Shown here: positions 46,201-55,671 of the stretch, piece after piece
Layout: each line of letters opens with the position of its first letter
Numbering within the stretch: the first letter of the stretch is position 1
NCBI GenBank assembly: GCA_016861025.1
Contig: BOKO01000002.1
Span: 186,001-250,000, forward strand
Direction: 5' to 3'
Origin: Chloroflexota bacterium
GTDB lineage: Bacteria > Chloroflexota > Anaerolineae > Caldilineales > Caldilineaceae
Length of the DNA: 64,000 nucleotides
Position numbers and translations under genes: made by a program
The notes under the pieces: generated by a model
What the model was told of the DNA's origin: nothing
Database searches by the model: none
What the model saw: only the letters and a program-made list of their open reading frames with translations

Positions 46201-48708
46201 TCATAGGTTGGCGCTAAGGACATCTACCAGTGGCATGGACTTGCCGGCGTGATGCGCCCCCGCCCACACCGATAAGCCCATGGCTTTTCGCGTCAGTTCC
46301 ACCGTATGTTGGTAAATAGTCAGTTCTGCTGCAAACAGCGGCGCCGCCAGTTCTTCCAGCAGCGCGTCTGCCGCGCCCAGCAGCATCGCTGCACGCGCCG
46401 GCTCGTTTCGAGACGTGGACGTCGCCGCCAGCCCGATCAGGCACTCGACCACACCCATCCGATTGCCGATGGCGCGGTGCAACGCCAGACCTTCGGTAAA
46501 GAGCGCCTGCGCGTGGCTAGCGTCGCCTTGCGCCAGCACGACGTGGCCGAGATTGTGCAACACCGCAGGGATTTCACTTTTGGCGTTGGCCTGGCGCAGG
46601 AGCGGCAGGGCAGCCGTATAGCGCGCCGCTGCAGTGGCGTAGTCTCCGCGCAGGCGCGCTACATCTCCCTGGTAGTTAAATGCAAGGCCGATGCCGTAGG
46701 GTTGACCAAGCCGCCGGAAGATCGCCATGCCGTCGTCGGCGTATTGCTGCGCAGCGTCGAGATCGCCGCGTTCAAATGTCAACAGCGTGCGCGCAAGGCT
46801 GGTGACGCCGACATGCCAGGTGGCCGCTTCGCCGGCGGCGCGCAGCATGGCGTGTCCCTCACCCAAGATGGCGTGCCCTTCGACGTCCCCGGAGAGCACT
46901 ATCACCGTGCCGATCATGAAAGTCGCATAGCCTGCGGTGAGCGTGTCGCCGACTGCCGCCCCCAACGCGCGCGCCTGCTCGAAGCGCGGCAGGGCGTCCT
47001 CGACCTCACCGGCAAAGAAAGCCAGGATGCCTTCGCCGAGCAGTGCACGGGCAAACGCGGCGGTGTGATGGCGTTCGGCGTCGGCGGCGCGCGCAATGAG
47101 TTCCTGCAGCCAGCGTCGCCCTTCACCCACCAGCCCGCTGGTCCACCAGAACCACCACAGCGCCGCGCCTGCCGCCAGCCCCACATCAAGGTCACCCTGT
47201 GGGGAGAGCGACCAGGTCAGCGCCGCGCGCAGGTTGTACAGCTCGGTGTGCAGGCGGTGCATCCAGGCGACCTGTTCCGTCCCTTGCAGGTTGTGTTCAG
47301 CATCGCACGCCAGCGCCAGAAAGAACCGTGCATGGCGCGCCTCGCTGACCGCACGTTTGCCCCGTTCGTCCAGCCGCATGAGAGCAAATTCGCGGATCGT
47401 CTCGAACATGCTAAAGCGCACGTCGCCTTGATCACCATGTTCAGACTGGACAAGGTTGTGATCCACCAGCGCCGCCAGCGCGTCGAGCACAGAAAACTCA
47501 TCACCGCAGACGGCCTCGGCGGCTTCCAGCGTCCAGCCGCCCCAGAAGCACCCCAGGCGCGCCAGGCAGAGCTGTTCTGACGCGCCGAGCAGGTCATAAC
47601 TCCAGCCGATCGCTGCTTCCAACGTGCGTTGACGCGCCGGCGCATCACGCGCACCGCCGGTCAAAAAAGGGAGATGGCGCTCTAGCCGCGCTAGCAGCGC
47701 CGCCGGGGCAAATAGCTTGATGCGGTTTGCAGCCAGTTCGATTGCCAGCGGCAGCCCATCGAGGCGATGACAAAGTTCGGCGATCAGATGGGCGTTCTCA
47801 CCGGTCACGGCGAAGGCAGGATAGACGGCGCGCGCACGCGCCACAAAGAGCGCCACGGCGGGGTTCAACTCCAGCGCGGCCAGGTCAGGCAAATGCAGCA
47901 TATCCGGCAGCGCCAACGGCGGCACGACGAATTCGTGTTCGCCGGTGATGCGGAGCGGTACGCGGCTCGTGCAAAGCACTTTGAGGTCAGGCGCCGCAGC
48001 AAGCAGCGCAGCAATTGCAGGCGCAGCCGCAAGCACGTGCTCGCAGTTGTCGAGCAGCAACACCATCTCTTCATGGCTGAGCCGATCCGCCAGCGCAACG
48101 GCAAGCGGGCGCCCGCTGTCCACCAGATCGAGCGCCTGGGCGATGGCGGGCAGCACCCCGGCAGCCTCTTGCAGGGGCGCCAGCGCCACAAAACAGACGC
48201 CGCTGCGAAAATGCTGCCAGACTTCCCCGGCGACTTGCAGCGCCAGCCGCGATTTGCCCACACCCGGCGGTCCGATCAACGTGACGAGCCGTACATCGGG
48301 GCGCAGCAGCAACTCGGTCGCCACGCCCGTAATATGCACGCGTCCGATCAGGTCGCCAACCGCCGCCGGCGCCCTGTAACGCTGTGTCGACAGTGAATTG
48401 GGGGCTGTGGCGGGCGCCTCTGCACGCGTCTGAATTTTGGCGGCTACGAATGTGTGAGGCTGCACCGTTGTTATGCCCTGGCGTGCGAACTCGATAAACT
48501 CTGCCTGCAAAGCCGGTGGCACCTCCAACACTGCGGCCAGACGTGCAGCAAGTTGCTTGGAAGGACGCAGATCGTCCGACTCGATGCGGCGGATCGTGCC
48601 TTTGGCGCACGGCACGCGCGCCGCCAGTTCGCCCTGGGTAAGATCGGCTGCCCGGCGCTGTTGGCGTAGCCAGGCGCCAAAGGTGACATCCGCTGCGTGT
48701 GGTGACAT
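46201..48708 (-). CDS. XRE-family regulator with STAND ATPase and TPR repeats
   Basis: An 835-residue protein. Residues about 8-70 form an XRE helix-turn-helix (WLRQQRRAADLTQGELAARV, then IRRIESDDLRPS). A predicted ATPase follows (Walker A LIGPPGVGKSRLAL near 143, Walker B MVLLLDNCEH), then TPR-like helices to the end. Such proteins are ligand-responsive transcription factors. It ends 12 bases before the ABC exporter gene on the same strand, so it may regulate that exporter or be co-transcribed with it. Confidence 0.85.
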   Translation of the reverse strand: MSPHAADVTFGAWLRQQRRAADLTQGELAARVPCAKGTIRRIESDDLRPSKQLAARLAAVLEVPPALQAEFIEFARQGITTVQPHTFVAAKIQTRAEAPATAPNSLSTQRYRAPAAVGDLIGRVHITGVATELLLRPDVRLVTLIGPPGVGKSRLALQVAGEVWQHFRSGVCFVALAPLQEAAGVLPAIAQALDLVDSGRPLAVALADRLSHEEMVLLLDNCEHVLAAAPAIAALLAAAPDLKVLCTSRVPLRITGEHEFVVPPLALPDMLHLPDLAALELNPAVALFVARARAVYPAFAVTGENAHLIAELCHRLDGLPLAIELAANRIKLFAPAALLARLERHLPFLTGGARDAPARQRTLEAAIGWSYDLLGASEQLCLARLGCFWGGWTLEAAEAVCGDEFSVLDALAALVDHNLVQSEHGDQGDVRFSMFETIREFALMRLDERGKRAVSEARHARFFLALACDAEHNLQGTEQVAWMHRLHTELYNLRAALTWSLSPQGDLDVGLAAGAALWWFWWTSGLVGEGRRWLQELIARAADAERHHTAAFARALLGEGILAFFAGEVEDALPRFEQARALGAAVGDTLTAGYATFMIGTVIVLSGDVEGHAILGEGHAMLRAAGEAATWHVGVTSLARTLLTFERGDLDAAQQYADDGMAIFRRLGQPYGIGLAFNYQGDVARLRGDYATAAARYTAALPLLRQANAKSEIPAVLHNLGHVVLAQGDASHAQALFTEGLALHRAIGNRMGVVECLIGLAATSTSRNEPARAAMLLGAADALLEELAAPLFAAELTIYQHTVELTRKAMGLSVWAGAHHAGKSMPLVDVLSANL

Positions 48709-48866
48709 GGTTGCCGATTATATCACGTTCGTGACGGCGGGGACGATGTCGGTGCGCCGATTGGTGGCGCGTTTTGTGGCGCGGCGCGCCTCACACTCGC
48801 CTGCCCAACCGGCGTAGACTGGCGCTATCACGTGGAAAAATTCTAGTTGACGAGGAGAACAACCAT

Positions 48867-49298
48867 ATGTCCAATCAGCAGTATAAGACCATTGTGCGCC
48901 GGGTGAATGAGGAAGCCTTCAGCGCCGACGGCGATCTCTCGGTCATCGATGAGTTCGTCGCGGCGGACCTGGTGGATCACACGGCGCCGCCACATTTGCA
49001 GCATGGAAACGCAAGCCTGAAAGAACTTGCCCTGATCTGGCGTCGAGCTTTCCCCGACCTCAAGGTGACGGTGCACGACATCGTCGCTGAAGATGATCTG
49101 GTCGTCATCGCCTGGTCAGGAGGCGGCACGCATCTGGGCGAACTGATGGGCATTCCGCCCACAGGAAAGTCCGGGTGGATGTCCGGCATCACCTTCAACC
49201 GGGTGCAGGACGGTCGCATCGTCGAACGGTGGGGCAACAATGACCAGGTCGGGCTGTTCATCCAGTTGGGGCTGATGCCGGCCCCGGCGGCTGGCTGA
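48867..49298 (+). CDS. SnoaL-like ester cyclase family protein
   Basis: A 143-residue alpha+beta-barrel protein of the SnoaL/NTF2 group: IDEFVAADLVDHTAPPHLQH, FPDLKVTVHDIVAEDDLVVI and GELMGIPPTGKSGWMSGI. Family members include polyketide cyclases, but most in bacteria such as this have no known substrate. GAGGAG precedes ATG 48867. A second SnoaL-like gene follows 42 bases later, so the two form a tandem pair, divergent from the XRE regulator. Confidence 0.8.
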   Translation: MSNQQYKTIVRRVNEEAFSADGDLSVIDEFVAADLVDHTAPPHLQHGNASLKELALIWRRAFPDLKVTVHDIVAEDDLVVIAWSGGGTHLGELMGIPPTGKSGWMSGITFNRVQDGRIVERWGNNDQVGLFIQLGLMPAPAAG

Positions 49299-49340
49299 GC
49301 CGACGAAGATTCACCGAATCAATCAACACGGAGCACAACC

Positions 49341-49766
49341 ATGACAACCTCAACCATGACAACCACAACCAACAAGACAATCGTGCAGCGTTTCTACGCG
49401 GCAGTGGATCAAGGCGATGTGAGCACAGTCGGCGAACTTTTTGCGCCGGAGTGGGTGAATGTAGACCCTTCGCTGCCGCCGCTGCAAGGGCTGGAAGGTG
49501 CTCGCACGCTGGTGAGTATGTTCACGACCAGTTTCCCCGACTTCACCAGCCGCATCGAATTGATGGCCGCCGAAGGGGATCGTGTTGCCGTGCGCGCCGT
49601 ACACACGGGCACGCACAGCGGGCCATTTCTCGGCGTCCCGGCTACTGGCCGCAAGGTCACGGTGACGGCCACGGGAATCTTCACCTGCAAGGATGGCAAG
49701 CTCGTTGAGAATCGCGTGGTCTTTGACGCTTACGGTCTGTTGCAACAGCTTGGTGTTGCGCCGTAA
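49341..49766 (+). CDS. SnoaL-like ester cyclase family protein (second copy)
   Basis: A 141-residue protein with the same fold as the preceding gene: VGELFAPEWVNVDPSLPPLQ, SFPDFTSRIELMAAEGDRVA and HSGPFLGVPATGRKVTVTA. It begins with a Thr/Met-rich repeat (MTTSTMTTTTN), so the true start may be the second ATG at 49356. GGAG lies before ATG 49341. Substrate unknown. Confidence 0.8.
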   Translation: MTTSTMTTTTNKTIVQRFYAAVDQGDVSTVGELFAPEWVNVDPSLPPLQGLEGARTLVSMFTTSFPDFTSRIELMAAEGDRVAVRAVHTGTHSGPFLGVPATGRKVTVTATGIFTCKDGKLVENRVVFDAYGLLQQLGVAP

Positions 49767-49800
49767 ACAGGAACGCGATAGGTGTAACGGAAATTCTATG

Positions 49801-49832
49801 AAAAAACGGGGAGGCGCTGCGAACAGCGCCTC
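49801..49832 (-). terminator. Rho-independent terminator of the FGGY kinase gene
   Basis: GAGGCGCTG (49811-49819) pairs with CAGCGCCTC (49824-49832) around a four-base loop. On the minus strand the stem is followed by CCCG and a run of six T (49806 to 49801), a textbook terminator for the kinase gene ending at 49849; it may also serve the converging SnoaL pair. Confidence 0.8.
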
Positions 49833-49848
49833 TGTCCTTCGCAGAGTG

Positions 49849-51360
49849 TTATATGCTGTCGCCTTTTTCCAAATGTTCTCTCAATCTTCCAAACACCGGC
49901 TTCAGCGCCAGATAGCTTTCCGTGAAACGCTCCAGCAGCGCTTCGTAGCGTGGACGGTTGGCGGCGATGGGTTCGATGATGCGCACGACCTGGCTGCGCT
50001 CGGCGGCGATCGACCAGTCATAGAGACCCACGCCGACGCCCGCCGCTACGGCTGCGCCCCAGCTTGTCGCTTCGCCCGTCAGCTCGAGCATCTGGATCGG
50101 CGTCCCGAAGACATCAGCCAGAATCTGGGGCCAGAGCTGGCTCTTGCCGCCGCCGCCGATCAGCCGCAACGCATCGATGCCCGGCGCCTGCTCGCGCAGG
50201 CTGTCGAGAATCTGGCGCAGCCCAAAGGCCACGCCTTCGAGCACGGCGCGCGCCATCTGCGGCTTGCTGTGCTGCATCGACAACCCGACAAACGCACCGC
50301 GCGCCTGTGGATCCCACCATGGGCTGCGTTCACCCATCAGATAGGGCAGAAAAATCAGCCCTGCCGCGCCCGGCTCCACCGCAGCTGCGGCGGCGTCGAG
50401 GTCGAGGTCGCCATCCGCCAACGCCTTCCATGCCCATTCACGCGCGCCGCCTGCCAGTTGCATCACGCCCATCGGCGCATAGCGTTCGGGGTGGACGTGA
50501 TGAAAGGTCATCGTGCGTTGTTGCGGGTCGGGCGCAGGCGCCAGCGTGCTCACGCTGATCCAGGCGGATGTACCGATTACGCAGTAGGCGGCCCCCGGCT
50601 CAATCACGCCTGCGCCGACGCCCGCGCACGAGCCGTCGCCGCCGCCGATGACGACCGGCGTGCCCGGCGCCAGACCGCTTTCGCGTGCAGCCTGCGGCGT
50701 GACATGCCCGACGACAGTGTTCGATGAATATGGCGGCGGAAGCTGATCCACCGACAACCCGAGCGCATCCAGAAACGGCTGATGCCAGCGCCGCGCGGTC
50801 AGGTCAAAGAGCAGCGTGCCTGACGCGTCGGAGTAATCGGTCGCAAACTCACCGGTCAACCGATGGACGATAAAATCTTTCGGCACCAGAAACTTCGCCG
50901 CGCGCGCGTAGATGTCGGGTTGATGGTTGCGCACCCACAGAATCTTGGGCGCACAGTACGCCGGGCTGGTGCGATGGCCGCAACGCAGATAGACCTCGTC
51001 GGCGCCGCAGCGTCCGGCGATGAATGCAGCCTCTTCCTGCGCGCGCTGATCCGCCCAGATGATGCACGACCGCAGCGGCGCGCCGTCCCCAGCGACCGGC
51101 AGACAACCCATCATCATGCCGCTGAAGCCGATGGCTGCAATTTTATCGGCGGAAACATTGCTCGACGCCAATAGCTTTTGAGAAGTGCTGCACACTGCCT
51201 CCCACCATGCCTGCGGATTCTGCTCCGCCCAGTTTGGACGCGGATAGGCTGTGTCGTAGGGTGCAAACGCGCTGTCGACCAGGTGTCCCTGTGCATCGAA
51301 CAACGTGGCTTTGTTGCCCGACGTGCCCAGATCGTGCGCCAGAATATATCTATCGTTCAT
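49849..51360 (-). CDS. FGGY family carbohydrate kinase (xylulokinase-like)
   Basis: A 503-residue sugar kinase. The N-terminal ATPase-fold domain has LAHDLGTSGNKATLFD and GFSGMMMGCLPV; the conserved IIWADQRAQ and the C-terminal LRLIGGGGKSQLWPQILADV complete the family signature. Xylulokinases phosphorylate D-xylulose to enter the pentose phosphate route; related sugars are possible. It lies divergent from a PHP hydrolase and the polyol dehydrogenase cluster, which could supply its ketose substrate by oxidising a polyol. A strong terminator follows. Confidence 0.85.
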   Translation of the reverse strand: MNDRYILAHDLGTSGNKATLFDAQGHLVDSAFAPYDTAYPRPNWAEQNPQAWWEAVCSTSQKLLASSNVSADKIAAIGFSGMMMGCLPVAGDGAPLRSCIIWADQRAQEEAAFIAGRCGADEVYLRCGHRTSPAYCAPKILWVRNHQPDIYARAAKFLVPKDFIVHRLTGEFATDYSDASGTLLFDLTARRWHQPFLDALGLSVDQLPPPYSSNTVVGHVTPQAARESGLAPGTPVVIGGGDGSCAGVGAGVIEPGAAYCVIGTSAWISVSTLAPAPDPQQRTMTFHHVHPERYAPMGVMQLAGGAREWAWKALADGDLDLDAAAAAVEPGAAGLIFLPYLMGERSPWWDPQARGAFVGLSMQHSKPQMARAVLEGVAFGLRQILDSLREQAPGIDALRLIGGGGKSQLWPQILADVFGTPIQMLELTGEATSWGAAVAAGVGVGLYDWSIAAERSQVVRIIEPIAANRPRYEALLERFTESYLALKPVFGRLREHLEKGDSI

Positions 51361-51549
51361 AGATGCCTCCCTGTGTCGATTGTATGTCGCTTGTATCGCT
51401 TCGCAAAATAAGCGTAAACTGGACTTTCGATTTACGTTGTGAAATCAGGCTTTCATCTTGTTTTGTGCTTGCAATTGCTGCATTTATATGCTACAGTAGC
51501 GGCAATAATAAGAAGTCGCCAACCCAACCCCATTCAACAGCGAGTGTTT

Positions 51550-52890
51550 ATGATGATCCAAACTGCGGCGGATGTGCAACTGGAACAGGCGCTCAATCAC
51601 TTTGATCCGGCTGTGCGGCGTTCGGCGTTGACCACGCTGCTGCGCGAGCAGACTGCGCCGGCGGTCTGGCGCGGCATCGCCAACATGCACTGTCACACCT
51701 TTTTTTCGTTCAACGCCTACGGCTATTCCCCAACCGGACTGGCGTGGCTGGCGCGGCAGGAAGGCATCGATCTGATGGGCATTGTCGACTTCGACGTGCT
51801 CGATGCCGTGAGCGAATTTCTCGACGCGTGTGAACTGACAGGTGTGCGCGGCAGCGCCGGCATCGAGACGCGCGTCTACGTGCCGGAATTCGCCACGCGC
51901 GAGATCAACTCGCCGGGAGAGCCGGGCGTGCTCTATCACATGGCGATTGGCTTCACCCAAACCGACGCACCCCCAGCCGCGCAGACGATCGTCGATGAAT
52001 TGCGGATGCAGTCGGCGGCGCGCAACCGCGCCTTGATTGCGCGCGTCAACGCCTATCTCGATCCGGTGGCCGTAGACTACGACGTCGACGTGCTGCCGCT
52101 GACGCCAGCCGGCAACGCCACCGAGCGTCACATCGTCGTCGCCTATATCCGCGCCGCCGAACGCACCTTCGACAATGCTGCGTCGTTCTGGGCGGAGCGG
52201 CTCGGCCTGACGCTTGCGGCGTGTGAGAAAGCGATGACGGACAGCGCCGGGTTCCAGAATACAGTGCGCAGCAAGTTGATGAAGCGTGGCGGCCCTGGCT
52301 ACATGCAACCCGACATCGGAACTTTCCCGCACGTTGAGCGGCTGCATGAGCTTGCGCATCTCTGTCGGGCATTGCCTTGCGCGGCCTGGCTCGACGGCTC
52401 GTCCGAAGGCGAACAGGCGATGGACGAGTTGCTGACGCTGCTGGTGAGCAAAGGCGTGGTGGCGCTGAACATTATCCCCGAGCGCAACTGGAACTTCGCC
52501 GACGCAGCCGTCGCCGCCGCCAAGCAGCAAAAACTGTATGAAGTCGTCGAGCTTGCACAACAATTTGACCTGCCGCTCAACATCGGCACCGAGATGAACA
52601 GCTTTGGTCAGCCGATCGTCGACAACTTCGACGCGCCGGCGTTGGCGCCTGTGCGCGACGCCTTCCTGGATGGCGCTTACTTCATCTATGGGCACACCGT
52701 CATGGAGCGCTGGCTGGGGATGGGCTATCAGAGCGCGTGGGCGGCGGATTTTCTGCCGACGCGGGCGCATCGCAATGCTTTCTACAGCATAATCGGGCGG
52801 CGCACGCCGCCGGGCGAGGCTGGCCGACAGCTGCTGAGCCAGCTTCATCCAGAGATGAGCCCTCCCGAAGTGCTAACGCTTCTGGAGTAA
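51550..52890 (+). CDS. PHP-domain metal-dependent hydrolase
   Basis: A 446-residue protein with the PHP motif NMHCHTFFSFNAYGYSP (His-x-His metal ligands), followed by GIVDFDVLDAV and later metal-site segments (GTEMNSFGQPIVD). PHP proteins are phosphoesterases or related hydrolases. It stands first in the plus-strand polyol cluster and divergent from the FGGY kinase, so a role in sugar-phosphate turnover is plausible but unproven. ATG 51550 (or 51553) fits; a longer frame from 51439 has no support. The 190-base divergent region holds no clear operator except CGTAAA facing TTTACG near 51412-51435. Confidence 0.7.
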   Translation: MMIQTAADVQLEQALNHFDPAVRRSALTTLLREQTAPAVWRGIANMHCHTFFSFNAYGYSPTGLAWLARQEGIDLMGIVDFDVLDAVSEFLDACELTGVRGSAGIETRVYVPEFATREINSPGEPGVLYHMAIGFTQTDAPPAAQTIVDELRMQSAARNRALIARVNAYLDPVAVDYDVDVLPLTPAGNATERHIVVAYIRAAERTFDNAASFWAERLGLTLAACEKAMTDSAGFQNTVRSKLMKRGGPGYMQPDIGTFPHVERLHELAHLCRALPCAAWLDGSSEGEQAMDELLTLLVSKGVVALNIIPERNWNFADAAVAAAKQQKLYEVVELAQQFDLPLNIGTEMNSFGQPIVDNFDAPALAPVRDAFLDGAYFIYGHTVMERWLGMGYQSAWAADFLPTRAHRNAFYSIIGRRTPPGEAGRQLLSQLHPEMSPPEVLTLLE

Positions 52891-52924
52891 TCACCAGGAA
52901 TGAGATGTTGAAACAAGTCGTACT

Positions 52925-53021
52925 GCGAAATTCATTTCGCCTCACGCCAGTAAATTTGCGGGCGAAATTTATTTCGCAGTATATGGCGTGGTCGAAGGTT
53001 TGCCGGTGAAATGAATTTCGC
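52925..53021 (+). promoter_or_regulatory. Three GCGAAAT-NN-ATTTCGC palindromes (probable operator array)
   Basis: Near-perfect palindromes lie at 52925-52940, 52962-52977 and 53006-53021 (the last with GTGAAAT as left arm). Each is next to AGT on its right (or ACT on the left for the first). Copies two and three also share GGCGTGG-CGAA about 10 bases later, so they form a 44-bp direct repeat. They sit before the dehydrogenase operon; the DeoR-type protein of this cluster is the obvious candidate binder. Confidence 0.6.
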
Positions 53022-53100
53022 AGTGCGTGGCGTGGCCGAAACAGCATAATACTATAAAATTGCGCCATATCGGCGTAGACATAGGAGGAAAGACAAACCA

Positions 53101-54804
53101 ATGAGCGACAAAGCGGATGAAAAACTGGAGCAATACCGAAAACCGCAAGCGCCGGCATCGGCGGCCAATCGGCTGTGGCCCCTTTACGGCGCAGGCTGGG
53201 AGAATCTTGGCAAGGATGGCGGCGCGATGGAATTGCCTGTTCCAAAGCCGGGGCCAGATGAACTGCTGGTTCGCCACGATGCGGTCGGCATTTGCTTCTC
53301 CGACATCAAAGTAATTCGCGCCGGTGAAAACCATCCGCGCATTCATCGGAGCATGAAGGAAGAGCCGGTTGTGCTCGGCCATGAAGTGGCGCTGACGGTG
53401 GTCGAGGCAGGCGAGAATTTGCGCGACCAATACAAGCCGGGTGACCGCTACATCGTCCAGGCGGACATCTACATCGGCGGCAAACCCTATGCGTACGGCT
53501 ATGAGCTGCAAGGCGGCTTCTCAAAATACAGCATTATCGACTGGCGCGTACTCAACGGTGACCATGGCAACTATCTCGTGCCGGTCAAGCCGGACGATGG
53601 CTACGCCGAAGTGGCGCTGTGCGAGCCATGGGCGTGCGTCGAGGCCTCGTACACAGTCGTCTACCGCACGACGTGGCAGGAGGGCGGTGTGGTGTGGCTG
53701 ATCGGCGATGGCAAAGGCGTGAGCCTGGGCAAAGCAACCGCGTGGCGACCCGCAAAGGTCGTGCTCGATGTGAGTGACAGTGAGTTTGCCGGGCAGGTGC
53801 GCGCATGGGCGGCGAGCGCCGGCGTCGTTGTACAGGAAGGCGACGACGGCGCAACCAAATACGACGACATCGTGGTGCTCGGACATGACGCCGATCTATG
53901 TGAACGCGTCTTCCCCCGGCTGGCGAACGGCGCCATCTTCAACATCGTGCTCGACCAGCCGCTGCCGCGAGCGGTGGCAGTGGACATCGGGCGCATGCAC
54001 TACGACCATCTGCTCGTGGTCGGTGCGGACGCGAGCGACCTATCTGCGGCGTACACGCCGGTGCGCACGCAGTTGAAGCCAGGTGGACGCTGCTGGATTC
54101 TGGGCGCCGCAGGACCCATGGGGCAGATGCATCTGTTGCGTGCGCTGTCGATGCCGGGTAAACCGGCAAAAGTTGTGGCGACGAATCTGCACGCGGCGCG
54201 CATGGCGCCGGTGCGTAAGATGTTCGAGCATCAGGCCGCCGAGCTCGGCGTGGAGATCACCTTTCTCTCGCGCGATGATTTCGCCGACGAAGCTGCGTTC
54301 CTGGCGCGAAAATGGGCTGAATCGGACAACCAGGGCTATGACGACGTGGTGATCATGGCGCCTTCGACCACAGCGGTGCAGCAGGCGTCGGAAGTCACGG
54401 CGGACGGAGCGGTGATCAACGTCTTCGCCGGATTGGCGCGCGGCACGCTTGTCGAACTCGACTTGAACCCGGTGGCGCAGCGCGGCGTGCGCTACACGGG
54501 CACAAGCGGCTCCTCGATCGAGGATCTGCGTCACATGCGCGACCTGGTCGAGAGCAAGCAGCTTCCCACCAACCATTCGGTCGCCGCCATCGCCGGGCTG
54601 GAGGGAGTGGGCGATGGGTTGCACGCCGTGGCGGAAGGACGTTTCGCCGGCAAGGTCGTCATCTATCCGAACCTGAGCAAGCCGTTGCCGTTGACGCCGC
54701 TCACCGAGCTGGACAAAGTGCTGCCCGGGGTCGCCGCCAAACTCGACGCTGACGGCATGTGGACGCGTGAAGCCGAGGATGAGCTGCTGCGCGAGATGTT
54801 GTAG
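53101..54804 (+). CDS. MDR-type alcohol/polyol dehydrogenase with two Rossmann-like units
   Basis: A 567-residue protein, far longer than the usual 350 of this family. The N-terminal GroES-like domain has GICFSDIKV and VVLGHEVALTVVEAG, with the catalytic-zinc Cys and His-Glu. The four-Cys structural zinc loop is missing. Two nucleotide-binding-like segments then follow, one degenerate (VVWLIGDGKGVSLGKATA) and one better formed (CWILGAAGPMGQMHLLRA). Related proteins act on sugar alcohols or sorbose-1-phosphate. AGGAGG precedes ATG 53101. It leads an operon with an SDR and a polyol dehydrogenase. Confidence 0.75.
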   Translation: MSDKADEKLEQYRKPQAPASAANRLWPLYGAGWENLGKDGGAMELPVPKPGPDELLVRHDAVGICFSDIKVIRAGENHPRIHRSMKEEPVVLGHEVALTVVEAGENLRDQYKPGDRYIVQADIYIGGKPYAYGYELQGGFSKYSIIDWRVLNGDHGNYLVPVKPDDGYAEVALCEPWACVEASYTVVYRTTWQEGGVVWLIGDGKGVSLGKATAWRPAKVVLDVSDSEFAGQVRAWAASAGVVVQEGDDGATKYDDIVVLGHDADLCERVFPRLANGAIFNIVLDQPLPRAVAVDIGRMHYDHLLVVGADASDLSAAYTPVRTQLKPGGRCWILGAAGPMGQMHLLRALSMPGKPAKVVATNLHAARMAPVRKMFEHQAAELGVEITFLSRDDFADEAAFLARKWAESDNQGYDDVVIMAPSTTAVQQASEVTADGAVINVFAGLARGTLVELDLNPVAQRGVRYTGTSGSSIEDLRHMRDLVESKQLPTNHSVAAIAGLEGVGDGLHAVAEGRFAGKVVIYPNLSKPLPLTPLTELDKVLPGVAAKLDADGMWTREAEDELLREML

Positions 54805-54866
54805 GCGTGTTGCGTGTTGCATGGGCGCTCTTTTTGTGAGTTGACGAGACGCAGCACGCAATACGC
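54805..54866 (+). promoter_or_regulatory. Intercistronic hairpin in the polyol operon
   Basis: GCGTGTTGCGTGTTGC (54805-54820) pairs with GCAGCACGCAATACGC (54851-54866), 16 bp with two G:U pairs and a 30-base loop, directly after the MDR stop and before the SDR start. It may stabilise the upstream part of the mRNA or attenuate. Confidence 0.5.
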
Positions 54867-54882
54867 TTAATCGGAGTATGCT

Positions 54883-55671
54883 ATGACACAGTTACTGGAT
54901 CGAATTGCGCTGGTCACCGGCGGCGCGCAAGGGCTGGGCGCTGCGCTTTGTATGCGGCTGGCACGCGAAGGCTGTGATGTCGTCGTCGCCGATCTGAATG
55001 CGCAACAAGCCGAAGCGACGGCAGCTGCTGTCGCCCAGGAGACAGGTCGGCGCTGTCTGTCGATGGCAGTGAACGTGTGCGACGAGGAACAGGTGCGCAC
55101 GATGGTTGACGCCACCGTCGATGCGTTTGGCCGCCTCGACATTGTTGTCGCCAACGCCGGCGTCGTCCGTTCGGGGGCGGTCGATGAGATGAGTCTGCGC
55201 GACTGGCAGCTTGTGATCGATGTCAACCTAACCGGCTATTTTCTCACCGCCAAATATGCGGCGGCGGTGATGAAACGTCAGCGCAGCGGGGTCATCGTGC
55301 AGATCAACTCGAAGTCTGGCAAAAAAGGCAGCTTCAAAAACGGCGCCTACGCCGCCAGCAAGTTTGGCGGCATCGGCTTGACGCAGAGCATTGCGCTGGA
55401 GCTGGCGGAATATGGCGTGCGCGTCAACGCCGTCTGTCCGGGCAACCTGCTCGACTCGCCGCTGTGGGTCGATTCACTATATAGCCAATACGCCAAACGG
55501 CTCGGCATCAGCGAGGCGGAAGTGCGCCAGCGCTATATCGATCAGGTGCCGATGAAGCGGGGCTGCACCTACGACGACGTGGCGAACGTGGTGGTCTTCC
55601 TCGCCTCCGACCAATCTAGCTACATGACCGGACAGGCAATCAACGTCACCGGCGGTCAAGAGATGCGCTGA
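54883..55671 (+). CDS. SDR oxidoreductase, sorbitol-6-phosphate 2-dehydrogenase type
   Basis: A 262-residue short-chain dehydrogenase. ALVTGGAQGLGAALC binds NAD; the catalytic Ser is in QINSKSGKKGSF, and YAASKFGGIGLTQ holds the Tyr-x3-Lys. The NSKSGKKGS segment and C-terminal MTGQAINVTGGQEMR match SrlD-like enzymes, which oxidise sorbitol-6-phosphate to fructose-6-phosphate. It lies between two other polyol dehydrogenases. The stop overlaps the next start (TGATG). Confidence 0.8.
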   Translation: MTQLLDRIALVTGGAQGLGAALCMRLAREGCDVVVADLNAQQAEATAAAVAQETGRRCLSMAVNVCDEEQVRTMVDATVDAFGRLDIVVANAGVVRSGAVDEMSLRDWQLVIDVNLTGYFLTAKYAAAVMKRQRSGVIVQINSKSGKKGSFKNGAYAASKFGGIGLTQSIALELAEYGVRVNAVCPGNLLDSPLWVDSLYSQYAKRLGISEAEVRQRYIDQVPMKRGCTYDDVANVVVFLASDQSSYMTGQAINVTGGQEMR

